A stretch of 64,000 nucleotides of DNA, taken from assembly GCF_001654495.1 (NCBI RefSeq), contig NZ_CP015849.1:5245501-5309500 (forward strand), written 5' to 3'. The notes below the pieces were generated by a model. It was not told the DNA's origin, did not search any database, and saw nothing but the letters and a program-made list of their open reading frames with translations. Origin of the DNA: Streptomyces sp. SAT1 (GTDB lineage Bacteria; Actinomycetota; Actinomycetes; Streptomycetales; Streptomycetaceae). Made by a program: the position numbers and the translations under genes. Numbering within the stretch: the first letter of the stretch is position 1; every line of letters begins with the position of its first letter. This document shows positions 8,277 to 16,560 of the stretch, in pieces.

Positions 8277-9695
8277 GTGACCAGCACAGCGCAGGCGCCG
8301 ACGCCAGGAGCCGGTACGGCCCACCCCGATCATCTCGGGCATGTCATCTTCATCGCGGCGGCGGCCGCCATGGGCGGGTTCCTGTTCGGCTACGACAGCT
8401 CCGTGATCAACGGCGCCGTCGAGGCCATCCGGGGCCGCTACGACATCGGCTCCGCCGCGCTGGCCCAGGTCATCGCCATCGCGCTGATCGGCTGCGCCAT
8501 CGGCGCCGCCACCGCGGGCCGGATCGCCGACCGCATCGGCCGTATCCGCTGCATGCAGATCGCCGCGGGGCTCTTCACCGTCAGCGCCGTCGGCTCGGCC
8601 CTGCCCTTCGCCCTGTGGGACCTGGCCCTGTGGCGCATCATCGGCGGCTTCGCCATCGGCATGGCCTCCGTCATCGGCCCCGCCTACATCGCCGAGGTGG
8701 CCCCGCCCGCCTACCGCGGCCGGCTCGGCTCCTTCCAGCAGGCCGCGATCGTCGTCGGCATCGCCATCTCGCAGCTGGTCAACTGGGGCCTGCTGAACGC
8801 CGCCGGCGGCGACCAGCGCGGCAAGCTGATGGGCCTGGAGGCATGGCAGGTCATGCTCGGTGTGATGGTGATCCCGGCCGTCCTGTACGGCCTGCTCTCC
8901 TTCGCCATCCCCGAGTCCCCGCGCTTCCTGGTCTCCGTGGGCAAGCGCGAGCGCGCCAAGGAGATCCTCGAAGAGGTCGAGGGCAAGGACGTGGACTTCG
9001 ACGCGCGCATCGCCGAGATCGAGCACGCCATGCACCGCGAGGAGAAGTCGTCCTTCAAGGACCTGCTCGGCGGCGGTTTCTTCTTCAAGCCGATCGTCTG
9101 GATCGGCATCGGCCTGTCGGTCTTCCAGCAGTTCGTCGGCATCAACGTCGCGTTCTACTACTCCTCGACGCTGTGGCAGTCGGTCGGCGTCGACCCGACG
9201 CAGTCGTTCTTCTACTCCTTCACCACGTCGATCATCAACATCATCGGCACCGTGATCGCGATGATCTTCGTCGACCGCATCGGCCGCAAGCCGCTCGCGC
9301 TCATCGGCTCGGCCGGCATGGTCGTCGGACTCGCCCTGGAGGCATGGGCCTTCTCCTACCACCTGGTCGACGGCAAGCTGCCCGCCACTCAGGGCTGGGT
9401 GGCCCTGGTCGCCGCCCACGTCTTCGTCCTCTTCTTCGCCCTGTCCTGGGGCGTGGTCGTGTGGGTCTTCCTCGGCGAGATGTTCCCGAACCGGATCCGC
9501 GCCGCCGCCCTGGGCGTGGCCGCCTCCGCCCAGTGGATCGCCAACTGGGCCATCACCGCGAGCTTCCCGTCGCTGGCCGACTGGAACCTCTCCGGCACGT
9601 ACGTGATCTACACGGTCTTCGCCGCGCTCTCCATCCCGTTCGTGCTGAAGTTCGTCAAGGAGACCAAGGGCAAGTCCCTGGAGGAGATGGGCTGA
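8277..9695 (+). CDS. glcP: Glucose permease, MFS sugar porter
   Basis: A 472-aa transporter of the major facilitator superfamily with twelve predicted membrane helices. Sugar-porter signatures are present: GGFLFGYDSSVINGA in helix 1, GRIADRIGR after helix 2, the PESPRFL motif before the central loop, the hexose-binding QQFVGINVAFYYSS in helix 7, and DRIGRKPL. It ends ETKGKSLEEMG, typical of bacterial proton-glucose symporters. In S. coelicolor the gene at this locus, next to smc, is glcP, the main glucose uptake system feeding glucose kinase. Start is GTG 8277 with an AGGAG site upstream. Confidence 0.92.
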   Translation: MTSTAQAPTPGAGTAHPDHLGHVIFIAAAAAMGGFLFGYDSSVINGAVEAIRGRYDIGSAALAQVIAIALIGCAIGAATAGRIADRIGRIRCMQIAAGLFTVSAVGSALPFALWDLALWRIIGGFAIGMASVIGPAYIAEVAPPAYRGRLGSFQQAAIVVGIAISQLVNWGLLNAAGGDQRGKLMGLEAWQVMLGVMVIPAVLYGLLSFAIPESPRFLVSVGKRERAKEILEEVEGKDVDFDARIAEIEHAMHREEKSSFKDLLGGGFFFKPIVWIGIGLSVFQQFVGINVAFYYSSTLWQSVGVDPTQSFFYSFTTSIINIIGTVIAMIFVDRIGRKPLALIGSAGMVVGLALEAWAFSYHLVDGKLPATQGWVALVAAHVFVLFFALSWGVVVWVFLGEMFPNRIRAAALGVAASAQWIANWAITASFPSLADWNLSGTYVIYTVFAALSIPFVLKFVKETKGKSLEEMG

Positions 9696-9723
9696 GCCGC
9701 CCCGCCCGACAGGCCCCCGATCC

Positions 9724-9806
9724 CGAGGAGACGGGCCAAGTCCCCGCTGCCGTCTCCTCGTACCGTCCGCCGCCCCGGTCCGCTTTCCGCCGGACCGGGG
9801 CGGCGG
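9724..9806. terminator. Two back-to-back hairpins after glcP
   Basis: A perfect 11-bp stem (9724-9734 with 9750-9760) is followed directly by a perfect 16-bp stem (9767-9782 with 9791-9806). Neither has a T-tract. They sit between the convergent glcP and the nucleobase permease gene, so they probably stop transcription from the left. The rest of the interval to 9998 shows nothing codable. Confidence 0.6.
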
Positions 9807-9998
9807 TGTCGCGTCCTGGGCCGGGGGGCTCGGTGCCTTCGCCGGTGGCGGGGCGTCGGGGCGCAGGGGCCGGGACGTACGGAGGGTGCGGCGCCCGGCT
9901 CCGGGCACGGAGCGCGCACGACGCTTCCGTGACCGTCACACCGCCGCCCCGCCTGCACGCCACCCCGCCGGGACGCCCCCGGGCCGACGGGAAGACAA

Positions 9999-10034
9999 CG
10001 TCCCCTCCACCGATTCCGGACGGTGAAGGGGACG
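9999..10034 (-). terminator. Terminator hairpin after the nucleobase permease
   Basis: A 14-bp stem with one mismatch (9999-10012 with 10021-10034, 8-nt loop) lies about 50 nt beyond the stop codon of the minus-strand permease. Confidence 0.55.
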
Positions 10035-10085
10035 GAACGAGCCGATGCGGGGCATGACCCGGCTGACGGCCGACGGCCGAAGGGT

Positions 10086-11552
10086 CTAGGCGGACTGCCG
10101 CTCCCGCCGGCCGGCGGACTCCGCGCCCGCCGGGGCCGGGGCCTGGGCCGCCGGGACCACCGCCGGCTTGGGCAGGGCCAGGTACAGCAGACCGGAGATC
10201 ACGATGGTGGCGACCCAGCCGAGGCCGTACTCGCCGACGACGTTGTTGTGGGCCAGCGGGCCGGTGAACCAGTCGGAGGTGGTGAACATCAGACCGGCGG
10301 CCAGGCCGATCGCCCAGGAGGCGACGGCGGCGGGGGAGAAGCCGCCCCTGTACCAGTAGGCGCTGGTGCGCGTGGTGTCGGCCATGGCCGCGCCGTCGTA
10401 CTCGGTGCGCCGCAGCATGTCCGCGCCGAAGACGCCCACCCACGCGGAGAAGGCCACCGCGAGCAGTGACAGGAAGGCGATGAAGGAGCCCATGAAGCTC
10501 GTCGCCACCAGCATCAGCACCCCGCCGAAGGCCAGCGAGATCACGGCGTTGACCGAGACCGCCCAGTGCCGCGGCACCTTGAAGCCGAGGGTCTGCGCGG
10601 TGAAGCCCGCCGAGTACATCGACATCGAGTTGATCAGCAGCATGCCGATCAGCGCGATCAGCAGATACGGCACCGCGATCCAGGTCGGCAGGATCTCGCC
10701 GAGGAAGGAGACCGGGTCGGAGGCCGAGGCCAGGTCGGGCGTGGAGACCGCCATCACCGCGCCCATGAGCACCATCGGCAGGACGACGATCCCGGCACCG
10801 CCCACCGAGGTGCCGACGATCGCCCTGGAGGAGGCGGTGCGCGGCAGATAGCGGGTGAAGTCCGGCGCGGTCGGGATCCAGCTGACGCCGCCCGCCGCGA
10901 TCATGCCGATGCCGGTGATCACCGCGGCCGTGGAGCCCGCGGAGTGCGCGAACACCTTCGACCAGTCGGTGTCCACGATCAGATAGACCAGCACCAGCAC
11001 GGAGAAGAGGCCGAAGAGGTAGGTCGCGTACTTGTTGCACTTCTGCACGGCGCCGATGCCGAGCCCGGAGATCGCGAAGGTGGCGACGACGAAGGCCAGC
11101 AGCGTCACCAGGTCCAGCACGCTGTCGGCCGTCAGGCCGAACACGATGTCCAGGATGCTGAGCATCGCGTAGGCGCCGGTCACCGCGTTGATCGTCTCCC
11201 AGCCCCAGCGGGCGACCCAGATCAGCGAACCGGGCAGCAGGTTGCCGCGCTGCCCGAAGACCGCGCGGGACAGCGCCATGCCGGGCGCTCCGCCGCGCTT
11301 GCCGGAGATGCCGATCAGTCCGACCAGACCGTAGGAGACGACGGGCGCGGCGACGGCCACGACGAGCGCCTGCCACAGATTGAGGTGGTACGCCACGACG
11401 AGGCTCGCGCCCATCGTGAGCAGCAGCACGCTGATGTTGGCGCCGACCCAGGTGGGGAACAGCTCGCGGGTCCTGCCGGTGCGCTCGTGATCGGGCACCT
11501 GTTCGATGCCGCGGGTTTCCAGGGCGCCTTCGACCTCGGCGGTCTTGCTCAT
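10086..11552 (-). CDS. NCS1-family nucleobase:cation symporter (cytosine permease-like)
   Basis: A 488-aa integral membrane protein with about twelve helices. NCS1 features include an N-terminal soluble stretch, then FPTWVGANISVLLLTMGASL (helix 1), GISGKRGGAPGMALSRAVFG, and ARWGWETINAVTGAYAM in the substrate-binding helix 3 region. SWIPTAPDFTRYLP in helix 6 also matches. It most resembles CodB-type cytosine/purine permeases, but substrate cannot be read from sequence. Start is ATG 11552 (MSKTAEVEGALETRG). No catabolic gene is adjacent. It is transcribed divergently from ftsY. Confidence 0.85.
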   Translation of the reverse strand: MSKTAEVEGALETRGIEQVPDHERTGRTRELFPTWVGANISVLLLTMGASLVVAYHLNLWQALVVAVAAPVVSYGLVGLIGISGKRGGAPGMALSRAVFGQRGNLLPGSLIWVARWGWETINAVTGAYAMLSILDIVFGLTADSVLDLVTLLAFVVATFAISGLGIGAVQKCNKYATYLFGLFSVLVLVYLIVDTDWSKVFAHSAGSTAAVITGIGMIAAGGVSWIPTAPDFTRYLPRTASSRAIVGTSVGGAGIVVLPMVLMGAVMAVSTPDLASASDPVSFLGEILPTWIAVPYLLIALIGMLLINSMSMYSAGFTAQTLGFKVPRHWAVSVNAVISLAFGGVLMLVATSFMGSFIAFLSLLAVAFSAWVGVFGADMLRRTEYDGAAMADTTRTSAYWYRGGFSPAAVASWAIGLAAGLMFTTSDWFTGPLAHNNVVGEYGLGWVATIVISGLLYLALPKPAVVPAAQAPAPAGAESAGRRERQSA

Positions 11553-11798
11553 GGGGAAGGTCCGTGCCTCGTTCGTGGGGGAGTGTCTGTGTGTGCGTGT
11601 GGGGGGAGAGGCGCACTCCGTGCTCGGGAGGGGAGTGGCGGGCGCCGTCCGCAGGCGGCGACGTCGGGACTCTACGCGTGTTGACCCGCGCTCCACCATC
11701 GTACTTTGATACTACTCGCGTCTTTAGGTGGCGTTTGTCTCTTGGGGGAACCCACAAACGGCCTGTGGCCGGGACCCATGGCCGATACTGGACGCGTT

Positions 11799-13013
11799 AT
11801 GGAAACCATCATCCTTGCTGTAGTCATCGCCGTGGTGGTGCTCGGCGCGCTCGGCGGGCTCGTCGTCGGAAGCCGGCGCCGCAAACCGCTGCCCCCGCCA
11901 CCGCCCGGCCCGCCCGACATCACCGCCGCCCCGCCGGCCGAACCCCACGTCGGCGAGGAGGCCGAGACGCCGCGCGAGGAGCCGCGGCGGACCATCGAGG
12001 AGGTGGACCTTCCGGGCGGCTCGGCCCCCACCGCCGTGGAGGAGCCGCCCGTCGTCGAGGAGCTGCCGGCTCCCGAGATCGAGGTCCCGGAGCCCACCGC
12101 CGGCCGTCTGGTCCGGCTGCGCGCCCGCCTCTCCCGGTCGCAGAACGCCCTGGGCAAGGGCCTGCTCACCCTGCTGTCCCGCGAGCACCTGGACGAGGAC
12201 ACCTGGGAGGAGATCGAGGACACCCTGCTGACCGCCGACGTCGGCGTCCAGCCCACCCAGGAGCTGGTCGAGCGGCTGCGCGAGCGCGTCCGCGTGCTCG
12301 GCACCCGCACCCCCGAGGAGCTGCGCGCCCTGCTGCGCGAGGAGCTGCTCACCCTGGTCGGCCGCGACCTGGACCGCGCCGTGCGGACCGAGCCGCCCGC
12401 CGGCGGCCCCGGCATCGTGATGGTCGTCGGCGTCAACGGCACCGGCAAGACCACCACCACCGGCAAGCTCGCCCGCGTCCTGGTCGCCGACGGCCGCAGC
12501 GTGGTGCTCGGCGCCGCCGACACCTTCCGCGCCGCCGCCGCGGACCAGCTCCAGACCTGGGGCGAGCGGGTCGGCGCGCACACCGTGCGCGGCCCGGAGG
12601 CCGGCGACCCCGCCTCCGTGGCCTTCGACGCGGTCAAGGAGGGCAAGGAGCTGGGCGCCGACGTGGTGCTCATCGACACCGCCGGCCGCCTGCACACCAA
12701 GACCGGCCTCATGGACGAGCTGGGCAAGGTCAAGCGGGTCGTCGAGAAGCACGCCCCGCTGGACGAGGTGCTGCTCGTGCTCGACGCCACGACCGGCCAG
12801 AACGGCCTGGTCCAGGCCCGGGTCTTCGCCGAGGTCGTCGACATCAGCGGCATCGTGCTCACCAAGCTCGACGGCACCGCCAAGGGCGGCATCGTGGTCG
12901 CGGTCCAGCGCGAGCTGGGCGTCCCGGTCAAGCTGATCGGTCTCGGTGAGGGCGCGGACGACCTGGCGCCCTTCGAGCCGGAGGCGTTCGTCGACGCCCT
13001 GATCGGCGACTGA
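11799..13013 (+). CDS. ftsY: Signal recognition particle receptor
   Basis: FtsY is the membrane-side GTPase that docks SRP-ribosome complexes at the Sec translocon. The 404-aa protein begins with a transmembrane segment (METIILAVVIAVVVLGALGG), as in actinobacterial FtsY, then an acidic/proline linker of ~90 residues. The NG domain follows: G1 GVNGTGKTTTTGKLA, ADTFRAAAADQL, G3 DTAGRLH, and G4 TKLDGTAKGG. I chose the ATG at 11799 because it starts exactly at the hydrophobic segment. Partner ffh lies 8 kb downstream. Confidence 0.96.
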   Translation: METIILAVVIAVVVLGALGGLVVGSRRRKPLPPPPPGPPDITAAPPAEPHVGEEAETPREEPRRTIEEVDLPGGSAPTAVEEPPVVEELPAPEIEVPEPTAGRLVRLRARLSRSQNALGKGLLTLLSREHLDEDTWEEIEDTLLTADVGVQPTQELVERLRERVRVLGTRTPEELRALLREELLTLVGRDLDRAVRTEPPAGGPGIVMVVGVNGTGKTTTTGKLARVLVADGRSVVLGAADTFRAAAADQLQTWGERVGAHTVRGPEAGDPASVAFDAVKEGKELGADVVLIDTAGRLHTKTGLMDELGKVKRVVEKHAPLDEVLLVLDATTGQNGLVQARVFAEVVDISGIVLTKLDGTAKGGIVVAVQRELGVPVKLIGLGEGADDLAPFEPEAFVDALIGD

Positions 13014-13056
13014 CGGGCGACGCGACCGCGGTCGGCCGACCGCCCCGCGCCCGGCA

Positions 13057-13096
13057 GCGGCGCCCGCCCCCGGACTCCGGTGGGGACGGGCGCCGC
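13057..13096. terminator. Bidirectional terminator between ftsY and the GNAT gene
   Basis: A 10-bp perfect stem (13057-13066 with 13087-13096) is extended by four more G-C pairs after one bulge. It sits between two convergent genes and could serve both. Confidence 0.55.
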
Positions 13097-13127
13097 CGCC
13101 GTACCGGAGGGGGCCGCCCGGCGCGGA

Positions 13128-13538
13128 TCACAGCGCCAGCAGACCGGCCGCCGTCTCCCGGAAGCCGCAGGCGTCGAGGTAGAAGGGGCGCAGCCGGGCC
13201 TCGTAGTCGACATGCAGCCACGCGCACCCGGCGGCACGCGCCCGCCGGGCCGCCGTCGCCACCAGCTCCGCCCCGACCCCGTGCGACCGGTGCTCCCGGG
13301 CCACCACCGTGTCCAGCACGAACGCGTGCTCGCCGCCGTCCCAGGCGACATTGACGAAACCGATCAGCCGGCCCTCCGACCGGGCGCACACCCAGCCGAG
13401 ACTGTGCCGCAGCAGCCGCGCCCGCCACCCGGTCCGCCCGACGGGATGCCCGAACCCCTCCGCGTGCAGCGCTTCGAGCGCGGCGTCCTCGAACTCACCG
13501 CGCCACTCGTACGTGATCGTCTCGTCCGTGATCGGCAT
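13128..13538 (-). CDS. GNAT-family N-acetyltransferase
   Basis: A 136-aa protein with one GNAT fold, which transfers an acetyl group from acetyl-CoA. The acetyl-CoA-binding motif is around EHRSHGVGAELVATAARRAR (R/Q-x-x-G-x-G/A), preceded by the strand FVLDTVVARE. The C-terminal part LHVDYEARLRPFYLDACGFR is the usual FY...GF end of the family. Start is ATG 13538 (MPITDETITYEWRGEF). Substrate unknown. It lies 59 bp downstream of the Prim-Pol gene on the same strand. Confidence 0.85.
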   Translation of the reverse strand: MPITDETITYEWRGEFEDAALEALHAEGFGHPVGRTGWRARLLRHSLGWVCARSEGRLIGFVNVAWDGGEHAFVLDTVVAREHRSHGVGAELVATAARRARAAGCAWLHVDYEARLRPFYLDACGFRETAAGLLAL

Positions 13539-13597
13539 GCCGCGATCGTACGAGCGCGCCCGCCCGCTCCTCCGGGCGAGCGCGGCCCCGCCCCGGG

Positions 13598-14260
13598 CTA
13601 CCCCCGGAAGCGGTGCGCCACGTACGCCAGCGTGCCGAGCAGCAGCCGGGCCTCCGGCGGGTCGGCCGTGTCCAGGGCGGGGGAGCGCAGCCAGCGGGCC
13701 GGACCGAGGCCCGCGCGGTCGGAGGGCGGGGCCGTGAGGTACGTACCCGGACCCAGGCCACGCAGGTCGAGGCCGGCGGGATCGTCCCAGCCCATGCGGT
13801 AGAGCAGGCCGGGCAGCTCGGCGGCGGCGCCGGGGGCCACGAAGAAGTGGACCCGGCCGTCCGGGGCCGCCGTCACCGGGCCGAGGGGCAGCCCCATGCG
13901 CTCCATCCGGGCCAGCGCCCGCCGCCCGACGGGCTCGGCGACCTCGATCGCGTCGAACGCGCGCCCGACCGCCAGCATCACCGCTGCGCCCGGCAGCTCG
14001 GCCCACGCCGCGCTCACCTCGTCCAGGGTCGCCCCGGCCGGGATCGGCGGCGCGAACTCCAGGGGATGCGCGCCCGGGGCCGGGCAGTCGAGCCGGCCGC
14101 ACGAGCAGGCGCCGCCCGCGGCCCGCGCGCCCCGCACCACGTCCCAGCCCCACAGCCCGGTGTACTCGGCCACCGCGGTGCACTCGGACGAGCGGAACGA
14201 CCGGCCGCGCCGCCGCGCGCCGGAGCGGATCTCGCGAATGCCGCCGATCGTGAACCCCAT
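13598..14260 (-). CDS. Stand-alone bifunctional primase/polymerase (Prim-Pol) N-terminal domain protein
   Basis: A 220-aa protein that is only the Prim-Pol-type domain. The N-terminal signature is readable: EYTGLWGWDVVRGAR followed by a Cys cluster and HPL (CSCGRLDCPAPGAHPLEF), as in archaeo-eukaryotic-type primases of phage and plasmid origin. No helicase or DUF3631 domain follows, unlike mobile-element versions. The acidic metal-binding residues are not obvious: the expected DVD-like pair appears only as DAIEV. It may therefore be catalytically inactive or diverged. The position beside nsdA matches my memory of other Streptomyces chromosomes. Role unknown. Confidence 0.7.
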   Translation of the reverse strand: MGFTIGGIREIRSGARRRGRSFRSSECTAVAEYTGLWGWDVVRGARAAGGACSCGRLDCPAPGAHPLEFAPPIPAGATLDEVSAAWAELPGAAVMLAVGRAFDAIEVAEPVGRRALARMERMGLPLGPVTAAPDGRVHFFVAPGAAAELPGLLYRMGWDDPAGLDLRGLGPGTYLTAPPSDRAGLGPARWLRSPALDTADPPEARLLLGTLAYVAHRFRG

Positions 14261-14707
14261 ACCCCCTCCAACGGGCCCGTCCCCTCGATGGTTACGAGTG
14301 GATGCGGAACGTGACGTTCTGTTCCCACCGGTTCCCCGGCCGCGCCCGGACCGGGCGGCGCCCGGATGTGACGGGGGTGGTGCGTGGGGCGGCATGCGCC
14401 TGGCGGTGCATCGCTCCACCCGCTCGCGGTGGTCCCGTGTCAAGTGAATCGCGACGCGGCCACCGAGAGTTCATTCGAAGGGGTGGCGAATGGTGGCGTT
14501 TCTGGAATCCCCATGGCCGCGCCCGTGATCGTAGGATTACTGTGAGTGTGCGAGTCCTGGGGGTACACACGCTCGTGGGTATGCCGGAGGCAAGTCGGTA
14601 TTCCGTTCGAAGGGTGGCAAGCACCGGACGGCGGCCGACGCCGACCGGCATTCTGATAGGGCTTGGCGCACCCGGCGGCAAGTGGTCTCAGGATTGGGGG
14701 CGTTCCA
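14261..14707. other. Divergent intergenic region between the Prim-Pol gene and nsdA
   Basis: This 447-bp stretch has no convincing coding frame. It is less G/C-rich than its surroundings around 14440-14680. TAGGAT at 14532-14537 is the best -10 candidate toward nsdA, and a GGGGGCG ribosome-binding site precedes the GTG. It probably holds the regulated nsdA promoter. Confidence 0.3.
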
Positions 14708-16192
14708 GTGAGCGGCAACGGCGGTGGCGGGACGAACTCGGCGGGCGCGGACAAGCGCCCCAACGAGCTGCTCGCCTCGTGGTTCGTGCGCAGCGGCTGG
14801 TCCAAGGGCGAACTGGCCCGCCAGGTCAACCGCCGCGCCCGCCAGCTCGGGGCGAACCACATCTCCACCGACACCTCGCGGGTGCGCCGCTGGCTCGACG
14901 GGGAGAACCCGCGCGAACCGATCCCGCGGATCCTGTCCGAGCTCTTCTCCGAGCGCTTCGGCTGCGTCGTCCCCGTCGAGGACCTCGGCCTGCGCACGGC
15001 CCGCCAGACCCCCTCCGCCACCGGCGTCGACCTGCCCTGGACGGGCCCGCAGACCGTCGCCCTGCTCAGCGAGTTCTCCCGCAGCGACCTGATGCTGGCC
15101 CGGCGCGGCTTCCTCGGCAGCGCGCTGGCGCTCTGCGCGGGCCCCTCCCTCATCGAGCCGCTCCAGCGCTGGCTGGTCCCCGCGCCCCCGGCCCCGCTCG
15201 CGCCGCCCGAGCAGGCCGCCGCCGCCCGCCGCCCCGGCCGCCTCTCCCGCCCCGAGCTGGAGCTACTGGAGAGCACCACCGTGATGTTCCGCAAGTGGGA
15301 CGCCCAGTGCGGCGGCGGCCTGCGCCGCAAGGCCGTCGTCGGCCAGCTCCACGAGGTGACGGACCTCCTCCAGGAGCCCCAGCAGGAGGACACCGCCCGG
15401 CGGCTGTTCCGGGTCGCCGCCGAACTGGCCGAGCTGGCCGGCTGGATGAGCTACGACGTCGGGCTCCAGCCCACCGCCCAGAAGTACTTCGTGCTCGCCC
15501 TGCACGCCGCCAAGGAGGCCGGCGACAAACCGCTCGGCTCCTACGTGCTGTCCAGCATGAGCCGCCAGATGATCCACCTGGGCCGCCCCGACGACGCCCT
15601 GGAGCTGATCCACCTCGCCCAGTACGGCAGCCGGGACTGCGCAGGGCCGCGCACCCAGTCCATGCTGTATGCGATGGAGGCCCGCGCCTACGCCAACATG
15701 GGCCAGCCCGGCAAGTGCAAGCGGGCGGTGCGGATGGCCGAGGACACCTTCGCCGACGTCGAGGACTGGGACGAGCCCGACCCCGACTGGATCCGCTTCT
15801 TCTCCGAGGCCGAGCTGTACGGCGAGAACTCCCACTCCTTCCGCGACCTCGCCTATGTCGCCGGCCGCAGCCCCACCTACGCGTCCCTGGCCGAACCGCT
15901 CATGGACAAGGCCGTCCAGTTGTTCGCCGCGGACGACGAGCACCAGCGCTCCTACGCCCTCAACCTGATCGGCATGGCCACCGTCCACCTCCTCCAGCGC
16001 GAACCGGAGCAGAGCACCCGCTACGCCGCGCACGCGATGGACGTGGCCAAGAAGGTCCGCTCCGAGCGCGTCAACACCCGTATCCGCAAGACCGTCGCCA
16101 ACGCCGTACGCGACTTCGGCGACCTCGGTGAGGTCATCGACCTGACCGAGCAGCTCGCCGCCGAACTGCCCGAGACCGCCGAGGCGGTCTGA
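14708..16192 (+). CDS. nsdA: NsdA, negative regulator of sporulation and antibiotic production
   Basis: A 494-aa regulator. In S. coelicolor, loss of nsdA raises antibiotic output and sporulation. The N-terminal third (NELLASWFVRSGWSKGELAR ... TSRVRRWLDGENP) looks like a helix-turn-helix region specialised in this family. The remaining two thirds are helical, TPR-like (for example LFRVAAELAELAGWMSYDVG and YALNLIGMATVHLLQREPEQ). Start is GTG 14708 with a G-rich ribosome-binding site. Length is close to the described protein (~500 aa), and the position two genes before amtB agrees with the known locus. Identification rests on recall of sequence and synteny. Confidence 0.85.
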   Translation: MSGNGGGGTNSAGADKRPNELLASWFVRSGWSKGELARQVNRRARQLGANHISTDTSRVRRWLDGENPREPIPRILSELFSERFGCVVPVEDLGLRTARQTPSATGVDLPWTGPQTVALLSEFSRSDLMLARRGFLGSALALCAGPSLIEPLQRWLVPAPPAPLAPPEQAAAARRPGRLSRPELELLESTTVMFRKWDAQCGGGLRRKAVVGQLHEVTDLLQEPQQEDTARRLFRVAAELAELAGWMSYDVGLQPTAQKYFVLALHAAKEAGDKPLGSYVLSSMSRQMIHLGRPDDALELIHLAQYGSRDCAGPRTQSMLYAMEARAYANMGQPGKCKRAVRMAEDTFADVEDWDEPDPDWIRFFSEAELYGENSHSFRDLAYVAGRSPTYASLAEPLMDKAVQLFAADDEHQRSYALNLIGMATVHLLQREPEQSTRYAAHAMDVAKKVRSERVNTRIRKTVANAVRDFGDLGEVIDLTEQLAAELPETAEAV

Positions 16193-16387
16193 GCCCGGCC
16201 CGCAGGACCCCTCTCGCACCCCCGGACGATCCCCGCACCACCTCGGACGACCCCGGCACCGCGCCGGAGGCCCCCGGAACCCCGGCCGCGGCCGGCCCTC
16301 CCGAACCGCCCGACTCGGCTCCCCCAAGCCAGGTCATCGGAAGGCCGTCCGCGGCCGGTCCGGCGTCCGCCCGCGGTTCACCGACGC

Positions 16388-16423
16388 GTAACACTCCAGG
16401 CGCCTTCGTCACCCCGGCGAAAC
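16388..16423 (+). promoter_or_regulatory. GlnR-type operator upstream of amtB
   Basis: GTCAC-CCCGGC-GAAAC (16408-16423) fits the GlnR half-box gTnAC-n6-GaAAc exactly. A further GTAAC lies upstream at 16388-16392, with spacing slightly off the ideal second half. It is ~140 bp before the amtB start. In S. coelicolor GlnR activates the amtB-glnK-glnD operon under nitrogen limitation. The rest of the 16193-16560 interval holds no gene I can support. Confidence 0.65.
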
Positions 16424-16560
16424 AACGAGGGGCACCCGCTGAAACCGCGCTGCGCGAATCTCATGGCGCAGAACCGGCCCACCCCTCACCCCCGGACTCG
16501 CTGCCGGGACCGCTCCAGGCTTCGCCCGCACGGGGCCGTACAACCGACGAGGAGACGCCG

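Noticed and set aside
4242..9908. A 1,888-codon open frame antisense to smc and glcP
   Set aside because: High GC removes stops from antisense frames; the composition is repetitive Gly/Ala/Asp/Val and smc/glcP explain the region fully.
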